DNA from: Tetrastigma voinierianum
Taxonomy: Eukaryota > Streptophyta > Magnoliopsida > Vitales > Vitaceae
Assembly: GCA_016808115.1 (NCBI GenBank)
Contig: JAEQBH010000647.1
Location: forward strand, 1,240,001 to 1,304,000
Length of the DNA stretch: 64,000 nt
Direction: 5' to 3'
Both the position numbers and the translations under genes were made by a program. Below, in pieces: positions 45,417-58,119 of the stretch. The stretch's first letter is position 1. Each line of letters opens with the position of its first letter. The notes beneath the pieces were generated by a model that worked only from the letters and a program-made list of their open reading frames with translations, was not told the origin of the DNA and did no database searches.

Positions 45417-48400
45417 ATGTCCGATATCTTGCATCCTAACTTGAAAGTCAAAGAGCCCACTCTCGATGTACCTGGCAAACCCAACAAGAGATGGCGGTTG
45501 GCTTTTGCTACTATCTATTCTGCCAGGGCTCTATATTCTCTTCTCAATCAGAACAAGAAGAAGGAGAAGAGCAGAAAACTTCCACTCCCCATTAGTAGTA
45601 CTCCTTCCTATGTTGTCCTCAATGTTAAGCCCGAAGCCTTCTCTAGTATTGATCAGACAACTCTCACTGCTATTGTGAAGGAGAAAAACTTAGACTTGCT
45701 TCTCGAATTCGGAGGAATCGAAGGCGTTGCTGATGCTCTACAAACAGATATAAAAAATGGCATCACTACTGGTTCTGTTCACGATGTTGCTCTCAGACAG
45801 GAAGCCGGTTCAAACATTTAATATTCCAGAGGTCATCTGTTGCTAAAGTTTGTTCCACTTCGTGGTGGAAGCTTTAAGGATCTCACCCTTCTCATACTTC
45901 CTCTACCTGTGCGCCTCTCGGTTTCGAATCAAAGAGCATGGGCTGAATGAAGGGTGGTATGACGGTGAAGCATTTATTGCTGTCTTTCTAGTCATTTCTG
46001 TCTCTACAGATTAACTTCCAGCAAAACCGACAGTTCGAAGAGTTGTCTACAAGCAGCTACAATATCATGGTCGAAGTCATTCGAGATGGGCATCCTCGGC
46101 AGATCTCGATTTTTGAAATCGTTGTTGGAGATGTTGTTTATTTAATAATTGGTGATCAAGTTCCTGCTGATGGATTGTTCTTGGACGGGCATTCACTTGA
46201 AGTGGATGAATCCTGCTTGACCGGGGAGAGTGACCACGTTCAAATTAATAGCCATCATAATCCATTTTTGTTTTCTGGAACCAAAGTAGTTGACGGATAT
46301 GCTCAAATGCTTGTGACATCGGTTGGCATGAACACCATGGGGGCTGATGAGCAATAATCAGCCGCGACATCAGTGAACAGACACCCTTACAAGCCCGGCT
46401 CAACAAACTTACCTCATCGATCGGAAAGGCTGGGTTGGCAGTTTCTTTTCTAGTAGTCGTAGCGTTGTTGGTTCGCTATTTCACCGGCAATACAGAAAAT
46501 GAGAAAGGAAATCAGGAGTTCATTGGGAGCAGCACAAAGGTCGATGATATGGTAAATTCTATGGTAAGAATCATTGCGACGGCAGTAACCATTGGACTAG
46601 TTGCGATTCCAGAAGGCTTGCCATTGGCTGTCGCAGTTATTCTTTCTTATTCAGTGAATAGAATGATGGCTGACCAGGCCATGGTTCGGAAGCTCTCTGC
46701 CTGTGAGACCATGGGCTCTGCCACCACCATTTGTACTGATAAAACAGGTACCCTCACTCTCAACCAGATGAAGGTGACTAAGTTTTGGCTTGGAAAAGAA
46801 CATGTTGATGATTCCTCTTCAATTTCGAAAAATCTTCTCGACCTCATCCGGCAAGGGATTGCTCTAAACACATCCGGTAGCAATTATAGGGCCACTTCAG
46901 GATCTACGCTGCTCGAGTTTTCTGGTAGTCCAACTGAAAAAGCAATTATTTCATGGGCTGTGCAGGAACTTGATATGAAGATGGAAACATTGAAGAAGAA
47001 TTGTACCATTCTCCATGTTGAAGCCTTCAATTCGGAGAAGAAAAGAAGTGGGATTTCCATAAGAAGTGAAGCCGATAACACAATCCACGTGCACTGGAAG
47101 GGAGCAGCAGAGATTATACTAGCAATGTGTTCGAGCTACTATGATGCTTCTGGAAGCACCAACGATATGGATGACGGTGAAAGAACTATATTTGAGCAAA
47201 TCATTGAAGGTATGGCGGCTAGCAGCCTTCGCTGCCTTGCTTTGGCACATACACAGATTCCGGATGATCAGGAAGAGCATGATATTGGTGCAGGTCCACC
47301 GCAAAAGCTGATCAAAGAAGACAGTTTGAGCCTTATAGGACTGGTAGGGATAAAGGACCCGTGCAGACCAGGGGTGAGAAAAGCTGTGGAGGATTGCCAA
47401 TCCGCTGGAGTGAGTGTCAGAATGATCACCGGTGATAATGTTTTCACTGCAAGAGCCATAGCCACTGAATGTAGAATTCTGAGACCTGATCAAGACATGA
47501 ACGATGAATCAATAGTAGAAGGTGAGGTATTCCGGAACTACACCCAAGATGAGAGAATGGAGAAAGTTGACAAAATCCGGGTAATGGCTAGATCTTCTCC
47601 CTTTGATAAACTTCTCATGGTGCAGTGCCTGAAACAGAAAGGCCATGTGGCAGTCACAGGCGATGGCACAAACGATGCACCCTTCTTAAAGGAAGCCAAC
47701 ATAGACTTCTGTAAGGATAAGAAATGGAAGTGGCAAAGGAGAGTTCGGACATCATCATATTGGATGATAGTTTTGCTTCCATTGCCACGGTTTTGGGGTG
47801 GGGAAGGTGTGTTTATAACAACATCCAGAAAATCATCCAGCTCCAGCTCACAGTGATTATTGCAACCCTTGTAATCAACGTTGTGGCAGCAGTTTCAGAT
47901 CATGAAATTCCCTTTACAGTGCTGAAATTATTGTGGGTGAATCTTACAATGGACACATCTAGGAGCCTGAAGACTCGCCATAGAGCAGCCCACCAAGGAC
48001 CTCATGGAGGAGCCACCGGTGAGCCTATCGACTCAGCCACTTATCACCAACATAATGTGGAGAAATATATTAGTCCAAGCATTATACCAGATAGTAGTCA
48101 TCTTGATCCTACAATTTAGCGGAGAGCCAATTTTGGGTGTTAACAAGAAGGTAAAGGACACGATGATACTCAATACTTCAGTGCTATGTCAGGTTTTCAA
48201 TCAAGTAAATGCGAGGAAGCTGGAGAAAAAGAATGTGTTCAAGGGGATGCAAAAAAACAAGTTGTTTTTGGGGATCATTGGAATTACCATTATACTCGAG
48301 GCGATTGTGGTAGAATCTTTGAGTAAATTCGCTGATACTAAGAGGTTGAGTTTGGGGCAATGGGGTACTTGCATGGGGATCGCAGTCTTATCTTTGCCTA

Positions 48401-48432
48401 TAGGAGGGGTTGTCAAGTGCATACATGTTTAA
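45417..48432 (+). pseudogene. ACA12/13-like: Autoinhibited Ca2+-ATPase, ACA12/ACA13 type, intronless, frameshifted
   Basis: Family members are calmodulin-regulated P2B pumps that export Ca2+ from the cytosol, normally at the plasma membrane. The 3016-bp span fits the usual 1000-1030 residues without introns. Seen in order: N-terminal regulatory region (RWRLAFATIYSARALYSLL), actuator motif LTGES, transmembrane motif VAIPEGLPLAV, phosphorylation site CTDKTGTLT, nucleotide-domain KGAAE, MITGDN, hinge VTGDGTNDAP, and C-terminal membrane segments ending VVKCIHV. The frame is intact from about 46354 to 47705, but is broken several times in 45805-46350, by a 4-bp deletion near 47715, and by a frame change plus in-frame TGA near 47955-47965. 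Without correction no full pump can be made. Either a recent pseudogene or a gene with assembly indels. Confidence 0.93.
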
Positions 48433-49248
48433 GACAAACCATTTCTCGATTGTCTTAATTAATTGGTAGTGTTGGTAGAGTTCAAGGGTTGAACTCACAC
48501 GCTAATTAATTTGTGTATAGTGATCATATAATTTATTTATTCACTTTTTTGTTCTTTTTTTTTTTTACTTCATGTTGCTATGATAAGTAGAACTGAGGAA
48601 GTGAGCCTAGTCGGTCCGGACATAGATGATTATAAAAAAAAACATTTTTAACCTCATTTATTATCATTTTTGAAAGGTTAAAAAATAAATATAATTTAAA
48701 TGAATAAATAAAACCAAGTAACAAAAATTACGTACAATTTAATTGTAAGTATTCAAGCATTGGAAAACTTTTTTTATTTTATAATTTGCTTAAAAGTTAA
48801 CTTATTAGTTAAGGTAAATGAAACAAGTAACCAAAATTACAATTTAATTGCATGTATTCAAGCATCACAAAGCTTTTTTATTTATTTTATGATTTGCTTA
48901 AAAGTGAACTTATTAGTTAAGGCTCTACTTTGTTAGTGAACTTATTGGTTAAGGCACTACTTTGTTAGTTAACTTATCGTTTCTTTCCCGTACTTTACTG
49001 TCAGTGAGGGGCCCGCCTCCGACGACACCAGTCATCTTTTCTTTGCCAATTTGTTTCTTTTTTTATAATCCAATTTGTTAGTCTTGCTGAAAAGTCAAAA
49101 AGTAACGTAAAAAAACAAAAAGTAAGGAATAAGAAACAAACAAAAGATAATAATTAATTAATTATATTAGATTTTTTGTTAAGAATTATATTATAATTTG
49201 TTTTTGTGTGCAAGGAGGCTAAGACAATTTAGTAATTTACAAATTGAC
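48433..49248. other. 3' flank of ACA gene with a tandem duplication
   Basis: AT-rich sequence without a gene. A unit of about 105-110 bp (AAACCAAGTAAC to CTTATTAGTTAAGG) occurs at 48711-48816 and 48821-48922, followed by two shortened copies of its end (ACTTTGTTAGTGAACTTATT and ACTTTGTTAGTTAAC). Confidence 0.65.
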
Positions 49249-49588
49249 GCAGGACAAAAATAATAACACGATTTCGGGATCGTTTACGTTCGGAGCATCA
49301 ATCGATGAAATTTCTACATGGGTTATCACAAATTAAAAAAGAAATCGAATACAAGAACGGAACTAAATTATCAAATTTTCAATATTAATCAAGCCTCCCA
49401 AAAACAATAACATACGCTATTTATAAACACAAACAAAAAATCATAAACGATAATCCTAAAATCATAACTACAAATCCAAAATCCTAATACATAAATCCAA
49501 AAAATCCTAATGATAAATCCAAAAGACAACCCGATAAATCCAAAAATACAATTAAATAAATAACTAATAGTAATAAAATTCATCATCA
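49249..49588 (-). mobile_element. 3' LTR of Copia-like element
   Basis: About 340 bp. It contains AAATCC / ATAAATCC short repeats at 49495-49555 that recur as ATAAATC(A/G)AAA in the partner at 62315-62395. Confidence 0.6.
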
Positions 49589-49941
49589 ACTGCGCTCTAT
49601 TTCAGCCATAGTGGCCTACTCATGGCTCCCATCATTCCTCTCTCATTGAAAAGTTAACTCTATCCGCAAAGGATTGTAAAAATTTATAAATCCTATCGTC
49701 CCTTGGTCCGCATTGTCATTTTTTTGCTTACTCCCGGATATCCCATGCTTGATTTTCTTCAAAAGTCTTGAATCGCAAGGTTGAATGTCAATGTTCTTTG
49801 GACCGCAGCTAGCTACCAAGGAGAGCTTGATCGAGCTAGTGAATCGGATCCAAGCGATCTTGATGTCAAGCTCTCTTCTTATGCCAAACTTAGTGTTTGG
49901 TTTCAGATGAGTTGATTACTTCGACTCCGTTTGAGGAGATC

Positions 49942-52900
49942 CGTGACGCCCTTCCGATCCGACCCGACAAGTGATCCGAACCGAGTCCCGGTGCGACACT
50001 ATATACTCGTTTACTCACGACCGTTTCTTCTTCTCAGCTCGAACTCAGACCGCGGCTATACAAACAATTTTTGTAATAACAAAAAAAATCATTTCCATAT
50101 ATAAAAGAACTACCACCGGAGTGGTGTCCCTCAACATCTATATACACATACTGAGTCCCACTTACTTATACATGTACATTTTTTTTTCTTTTTCTACAAA
50201 ACATCAGAGATCGCGGAGTAAAGGCGGTGAGCACCCCATCTCCGAACTCGGGCCTCGTCTCTACCGATGGGATGTCCCGCCCTCTATCCTTGTCTTCTCG
50301 CTCGTACCTACACTGACACTGTATGTTCTTTACGCTTAAGTGGGACATAAGCATGGACAACCACCTATGGTGACAATACAAGCTTATACATACGTATATA
50401 ATCTCATGTTACTTATCATCTTTACATTACCATCACATGTCACATGCTCTCCTCGTCTTTACATATCTCCTATCTATACTTTTATTGTATTCTAAACATG
50501 GTCATCTTTTACTTATCTCTATCATTCTGAAGACATATGCATTTCTATCATGCTGCCTCATATTACATATCCTGGCCATGCATGTCATATTCTTATACAT
50601 ATATTTCTTTCACTGCTATATACTATATACCATTTGTTGTGCCTATTTTCATGCAATCGCTTTCATATAATCGTGATCCTATTATAATTTAACAATCTAA
50701 ACCTTCAAATCATTATGGATGATTAATATAATGATACATATACTCTTGCTTTTATATATAATTAGTCATGGTTCATTGATCATCCCAAAATACACTTTCA
50801 TTTTCAATATTTCGATCTCAAATCAATTCAATTATGTCTCACAAATTCAGTCATTTCCGTAATTCAATTCACTTAGCAAGATCAATTCCGCGCATGCAAA
50901 CTAATTCAAGACGCCCTTAACGAATTTAACTCATGCCTTCATATACAGGATAGCGCCCCAGACGGCCCCTCCGGGCTGCGTGTGCTCCAGATCAAATGGT
51001 TTTATAACACAAGCACGGTTCCGCCGGGCCGCGACCGGTTATAAAACAATCAAATAGTGAACACTACCGATATGACCCGCTGGTCATCGATCTAGACACA
51101 TCAATAGTTCAAGATCGCTTATTTGACCCTCCTATCAGATACCAATCTATCCCAGAATGCGAAATAAACTAACATTCTATTAAGGGCGTTTCAAATCCTT
51201 TATAGCAACATAGTACAATATGTACGCCAGATAAACAATTTCTATTTTCAATAATCATGCAATTTTTATATGCAAACATTCCCACAATCACTTTTCCTAA
51301 ATCAATTAAATCAATTCAATATGCTTTAGAACAAACATGCAAAAACTTGAAACGAGGAATACAGAGTAAGTGTAACAAACTCATTCCTTAGTTTCTATTA
51401 AATCACATTTATGCAATTTATGCTATCATTTCTTTAAATCTATTTTCGTTCTCATATTTGTAGCTTCATATTATGGCTATCATATTTCTCTATAATACAT
51501 ATATTCCTATAGTTTTATCATGCATGCATTTACTCATTTTTATATTCATATATGCTTATCATTCGTGTCCTGTCTATTCCTAAGCACATCTTATATCTTA
51601 TTAACTTATATCTTCTGCGTACTTTATTATACTATCATATCTTAAGTGACATATACCCATACATTTCTATACTTGTACGTTTTACTTCGTGTTTTATCAA
51701 ACTCGTTTCTATCTCCCATAGGAGCGCGGAACCTAGACTCTTCTTAAATACCCTTGTACCCCTTCATGTCCAAACTATTACCTTTTATCCTTTTCTTATC
51801 TTCAGACACACGTATAAATATTTTCCGCTGTTTGACCGGGAGATAAGGAATGAACGAGACTCGGTACAATATATACCCGAGGGTACAAGATTTAAGACAG
51901 TAATGTAGACGTGCTTCGCTTCACGTAATAGAAGTGTAGAAACACTAGCAGGAGTGCAGAAGCACTGATCATGTATATGTCTTGTCATTCAATATCCGTC
52001 TTAGGCCACACCATACGCTTTCTCCGAACTTATCATTTTATTCTTTTCTTCTATATCTTTACATATCAAATCTATTTCTATGTTATTAGTTCTTTGCTCA
52101 TATCCGCTTAATGCTTTTTCCTTTATTTCTCTCGACCTAATATGAGTTCCACTTTATCATATTATGTACGGCTGTATTCTTGACTCCAATGGGCTTTCCA
52201 TAGAGTCTAAGAACACCCGAATCGAGTTCGATCTAAGGAGATATGACCTTCCGGTCGGGAGGTCATGATAATCAACCTGCACGAGCCGACCGAACTCCAC
52301 GAGCTGTTCTGACCCTAACTTGGTTTATCACCACGGTCAAACATCTTCTATACTCCTCAGGCATATCAATGTATTCTTGACTCAAATTGCCTTTCCATGT
52401 AGCCCAAGAACACCCAAATCAGCGCCTGATAAGGAGTTGCGACCTTCCGAAGTCGAGGTCATACGCAGTTGAATCTCGACTCCAGCTTCACCTTTAAAAC
52501 CGACGAGCTGCACTGAAGTGACGAGCCTACTTAACACCGGTCTGACATCTAATATCCTCCTCAGGCATATGGATGGATTCTCACTCAATGGCCGATAGAG
52601 TCCAAGAACACCCAAATCGAGTTCAAACGATGAGATATGACCTTCCGGTCGAGGGTCATGCGCGCCGCCTCGACGAGCCGACCACCGGACGAGCCGTGAT
52701 TGAAGTGACGAGCCCAAATCCTAACACCTCGCCTGACATCTAATATCTTCCTCAGGTATATGAATATTCTCACTCAATGGGCTTCATAGAGTTCAAGAAC
52801 ACCCAAATCGGAGTTCAAACGAAGGAGATAAGGACCTTCCGTTGATATAGTCACGCGAGCCGGGCCTCGACGAGCCGACCGGGACCGACGAAACAGATCA

Positions 52901-54803
52901 AGGACGAGCTCGCCAACACCCCGCTCCGACGCCTAATATCTTCCTCAGGTATATGAATGCATTTACGACTCAACGGGCTTTCCATGCAGTCCAAGAACAC
53001 CCAACCGGAGTTCAAACGGCGAGATACGACTCCGGCTGGGAGGTCACGCTGTCACCGACGAGCCGACCGACCGACGAGTCGACTGGACTGACGAAATCGC
53101 ACCATGACGAGCTCAGTCTAACACCCGTCTGACATCTAATATCCTCCCTGTGTAGCATATTGATGGATTCACCAACCCAAGCCATGTAGTCCAAGAACAC
53201 CCAAATCGAGTTCAACGAAACAGACACACCCTTCCGTCGAGGTCACGCGCAATACCATGATGAGCCGACCGACCGACTAGCTGCATTGAAGGACGAGCCC
53301 GGCCTAACACCTCGCCTCCGATCGCCTAATATCTTCCTCGTATACACGTATTCGACTAAATTCAAGCTCCATGTGAGTCCAAGAACACCCAACGGAAGTT
53401 CAAACGGGGGCGAGAGCACGACCTTCCTCGCCGGCGCTGGCGCGCAATGGCCTGATGAGCTGACTGGATCGACGAGTCAAGACCGTCGACGAGCCTGGGC
53501 CACTCTCGCCTCGACATCTAATAATCTCCCCGTGCATACGGATGGATTCTCGACTCAACGGGTTTGATAGCCCGTGAACACCTAAATTCCGAAAGTTCAA
53601 ACGGCGAGATATGGCCTTCCGAAGTTGAGGTCATGCGCAATAACCCCGACAAGCCGAGCTCTTCAGACTGACGACTTACGCGATCTCCGACGAATTTCTA
53701 CTGCGACCCGACGAATTTACAGTGACGACCCCCATTACCGACTCGCACCCATTTGACCTGCTCGTATGAAAGACTCACACCTTGGTTCTACTGAGTCCGA
53801 CTAAGAAATTCAAAGCCTAACATCAAGTTCATTGATGTGGCTACAATTTCACAGGAGGACTTACTGCCAAATTCTCTTTATTTCCGACCCAAAAACCCAT
53901 TCTAAGGTCTTGCTAGTTGACCCAAATCAAGGTGAATCGAATCTCGACCGTATTTAAATGGTCGACTCAAGAAGACTCATAACTTAGTCTACAGGAGGTC
54001 CAAATCGTAGAAATTCAAAAGTTCTAACATCAAGCTAATTGATGCGCCACAATTTATCAGAAGGACTTTACTTCCAGATTCCTTTACTTCGACCTAAAAC
54101 TCGTTCTAAGGTCTGCTACTGTATATGACTCAAAAATAGGAATTTTCTTGGTTCAACTCCGCAAACTGTGACCCTTCCTAAAGCAACATATCTAGGATCC
54201 TAGAGCTCTTCTCAACTTAATCCCCACAAGAATGATCACAGAGCTTTTAAACTATTACATGTATCCATATTCAAATTTTAGTAGTTCCATACACCCCAAG
54301 ACATGTGTATTCATACAAATATCTGGCGCTCCATACCCAGGATCTTTTCTTTCCTTTTCCTTCTTTCTTCTTTTCTTTCTTTCTTCTTCTTCTTCCGTTT
54401 TTTTTGCTCTCTCTCCTTCTCTAAGACCAAAATGAGATATTTCTTTTGGTCTTCTCTCATTTGATCTTATCCCCTTTATTTCACTTCCAAGGAGGAAACT
54501 TCTCCCTTCCTTCAAGCCACTGTCTCTCCCACAATTTTCTTCCTTATTTTATTCCTAATATCTTTTTTTTTTTTTATTACCTTGGTCCTCCTTTCAGCTT
54601 TATTCTCATTCAATTTATCAAAACTCACTCTTGACATATGAATCCTATTATATTATGACCCTTCAAGGAATCAGAATTAGTAAATTTTACCCTTAATGTA
54701 TTAATTCCAAGTTATCGCTTATTTTACTCCCGGGAGAATATATTTTTACTTTTATTATACCCTAAACATGTCCGAAAAACTGCTAGGGTATATTTATGTT
54801 ACA
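49942..54803 (-). mobile_element. 3' LTR of family-A Gypsy element (4.86 kb)
   Basis: On the minus strand it starts TGTAACATAAATATACCC after a purine tract and ends GGGCGTCACG. Its length is mostly due to the tandem array at 52180-53600. Many long ORFs here are chance. Confidence 0.75.
52180..53600 (-). repeat. Eight tandem copies of a 195-bp repeat in the 3' LTR
   Basis: The core TTTCCATAGAGTC or variants recurs near 52195, 52392, 52588, 52785, 52980, 53178, 53365 and 53560, each followed by CAAGAACACCCAAATCGAG, GAGATATGACCTTCC, GGTCATGCGC and GACGAGC segments. Copies differ mostly by small indels and C/G substitutions. Confidence 0.85.
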
Positions 54804-54815
54804 ACTCTCCTCCTT
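54804..54815 (-). other. Polypurine tract of family-A element
   Basis: The minus strand reads AAGGAGGAGAGT immediately before the TGTAACA start of the 3' LTR. The preceding bases resemble the end of a Del/Tekay polyprotein region. Confidence 0.75.
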
Positions 54816-54879
54816 ATAAGAATTTGGCCTCTAAATTCATACTCTATCATTTGTACGTGTTATGTCAAACTTTCTTTTC

Positions 54880-55540
54880 ATGTCTTTTATATTTTCTTTC
54901 ATTTCTTAGTTTCATATGTTGTGTCTATACTACTCCATTATCATCTATACATGCATCTCAATTATTAAATAGGAGAATACATACTAGTAATCACATCTCG
55001 GAGCAGACCCCGTCCCTCCGCAGCCCGCATAGCATAAGATCGTGGCCGGGCGCTATAAAAAGCCGGATGATCCACTGTCTCTCGACATCGACCTCCATGT
55101 CCTATAGCGATTCGACCACTTCCACCCGCTCAACCGCCTCCTCCTCGCTCCCTCCTCCCCCCGACCCCCAATTCCGAAGGGGTGTAGCAAATCCCATCTT
55201 CCTCGGCTACTTCCCTACGGATTTATCTTAACCCTCCGATTCTTGGGACAAGCTTTGCCATGAAATGATCTATACCCCACATCCAAGCACCTCCCGTCCA
55301 CACTCTACAAACACCCATGCCGCCTATGGCAATGAGGGCACCTGTGTTCTTTCCTTGTCCCGTGGACATGTCTCTCCCGTAACTAGGTGTTACATTTTGC
55401 CTTACTTTGTAGCCGAAACCACATGAGACGCCTACTTGATACTCTAGCTCTTTACCCTTCTCCGAGATCTTTCTCGGTTCTTTACTCGCATCGCTCCTAC
55501 TTTCATGCAAGATCTTTACCAATTGACAAAACGTCACCGC
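54880..55540 (-). pseudogene. Gypsy gag C-terminus with zinc knuckle and protease start, decayed
   Basis: Minus-strand frames give CPHCHRRHG (55315-55340), then GVCRVWTGGAWMWG, IDHFMAKLVP and, one frame over, KACPKNRR. Together these form the double CCHC knuckle of Del/Tekay gag (usual CxxCxxxHxGxCxxxTGxCxxCGxxDHxxxxCP). Further down, LRDVITSMYSPI at about 54970-55005 fits the DVITG segment before the protease active site; the DSG motif itself is not readable. Frameshifts disrupt it. No polymerase genes follow; the polypurine tract is reached within 100 bp. Confidence 0.65.
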
Positions 55541-55885
55541 AAAGCAGTCGCAGTACTATATATTTCTTGATAGACTCATGCAGTCCATCCAATATCCTAG
55601 CCATGTCTTGTGCTATTCTCAGCAAGGCTTCATTTGGCTTAGCTGGAGTCTGACCCTCACTTCTAATAGATTCCGAAGGATCAGAAGCTGGTAACCCTTG
55701 TTCCGTGGGTTAACACTTCAACAACTTCTTCAACTAGATTCTAAGACTCCATCCATCTATACAAAAACACAAGGACATCCACATCGCAGGCCAAAACTTT
55801 CTATACGTATGTAATTCTATCTTTTATATCTTATACTCTATCTGGGATTCGCCTAAACATGCTCTTCCAGAAACGCCAAACCTAA

Positions 55886-55897
55886 GCTCGATACTCA
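55886..55897 (-). other. Primer-binding site of family-A element
   Basis: The minus strand reads GTGAGTATCGAGCTTAGG next to the 5' LTR end, a decayed form of the tRNA-iMet site TGGTATCAGAGCTTAGG. Its place between LTR and gag supports the orientation. Confidence 0.6.
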
Positions 55898-58119
55898 CTA
55901 ACTCAGGACGCCTCCCGATCCGACCCGATTACATCCGAACCGAGTCCCGGGTGCACACACTATATACCGTTGGGACTCATTGACCTGTTTTTCTCAAACA
56001 ACTCGTACCGTTGCTATACAAACACTTGCATTAACAAAAAATCATTTCCATATATAAAAGAACTACACCTGAGTAGTGTCCTCAACATCTATATACACAT
56101 ACACGAGTCCCACTTTACTTATACATGTACATTTTTTTTTTCTTTCTACAAACATCGAGATCGCTGAGAAGTGCGTGAGCACCTATCTCTCGAACTAAAT
56201 TTCGCTCTACCGATGTGGGATGTCCCGTCCTCTATCCTCGCTCTTCTGCCTCGTACCTACACCCGATTGAACACCCGTGCTAAGCTTTACGGCATGGACA
56301 ACCACCTATGGTGACAGGTCACGAAGCTTAACCATATGCGTATAAACTTTTATGTTCTTGCTCGTCTTTACATTGCCATCACATGTCGCATGTTCACCGC
56401 ATGCTTTGACGCTATCTCTATCTATACTTTTCTTTGTATTCCTAGTGCTTTGTCATCTTTTAATTATACTCTATCGTTCTTAGCACATATGCATTTTCTA
56501 TCATGTGTTCATATTACATGTCCTATTATGTACATGTCATATTCTTATACATATATTTCTTTCATGGTTATATACTATATACCATTTGTTGTGTGCTCTA
56601 TTTTCATGTACTATTTTCATATCTTTGTGATCCTATTATAATTTAACAATTCCAAAACCTTCAAATCATTATGGATGATTAATATAAATACGATACATAT
56701 ACTTGTTTTATATCTGATTAGTCATGGTTCATTGATCATCCCAAAATACACTTTCATTTTCAATATTTCGCGATCTCAAATCAATTGATTATGCTCACAA
56801 ATTCCGATTCGATTCTGCAATTCAATTGTTATGCGAATCAATTCGGTTATCTGAATCCAATTCGGTTATGCCCATGCAATTTAACCTATGTCTTGATATA
56901 CGGGATATGAGTCATAGGCAGTCCCTGCGGGGCTGGTAGGTATCAAATGGTTTATAACACGATGCAGTCCCATTTGGGACTCTTGGCCCGGTTATAAACA
57001 ATCAAATAGTGAACACTCTTAGATATGGTCCGGGAGCTCTGATCGAGTAATAGCGTAAATAGTTCGCGATCTTCTTTATTTGACCTATTGGTATACCAAT
57101 TTTATCCTTAATCACGAAATAAGCGGTTAACATTCTATTAAGGCGTTCAAATCCTTTATAGCAAAATATAGTACAATATATGCGCTTGTATAAATGAGTT
57201 TATTTTCAATAATCATGCATTTTATATCTGGCTTCCGCAATCACTTTCTCCAAGTAATTAAATCAATTGTGCTTTAGAACAAACATGCAAGCTTGGAAAG
57301 CGAGGAATATGAGTAAGTAGAAACGAAACCCCCCATTCCTTAGTTTCGGTTTAAATCACATTATTCAATTTATGCCATCATTTCTTTAAATCTATTTTCG
57401 TTCTCATATCTGTAGCTTCATATTATGGCTATCATATTTCTCTATAATACATATATTCCTATAGTTTTATCATGCATGCATTTACTCATTTTTATATTCA
57501 TATATGCTTATCATTCGTGTCCCGGTGCCCATTCCGGTTAACATCTTATATCTTATTAACTTATATCTTCATGTACTTTATTATACTATCATATCTTATG
57601 ACATATACCTATACATTTCTATACTTGTACGTTTTACTTGTGTTTTATCAAGCGATTACATCTCAGCCGGAGTCACCGGAACCTAGACTTCTTCTTAAAT
57701 ACCCTTAGGTACCCTTCATGTCCAAACTATTACCTTTTTATCCTTTCTTATTCAGATACACACGTATAAATATTCGCTTACTTGGACAGGAGATAAGGAA
57801 TGAAGCAGAGTTTCGATTGCAATATATACACCGAGTCTGATGCAGTGCGAGCAGAGAGCGATGCTTGCCACGTAATAAGTGTGAAACACTAGCGGGGAGT
57901 GCGAAGCGCGATCATGTATATGTCTTGTCATTCAATATCGGTCTTGAGCAATCCCACACAATTACTCGTTTCTACGAACTTATCCATTTATTCTTTTCTT
58001 CTATATTCCTTTACATATCAAATCTACTTATGTTATTAGTTCTTGTTCATATCTGCTTACTGTTTTTCCTTATTTATGGACCTAATATGAGTTCCACTTT
58101 TATCATATTATGTATGGTT

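Noticed and set aside
46647..47493. Three minus-strand frames within the ACA gene
   Set aside because: They are antisense to the well-conserved P-type ATPase reading frame and have no similarity to known proteins.
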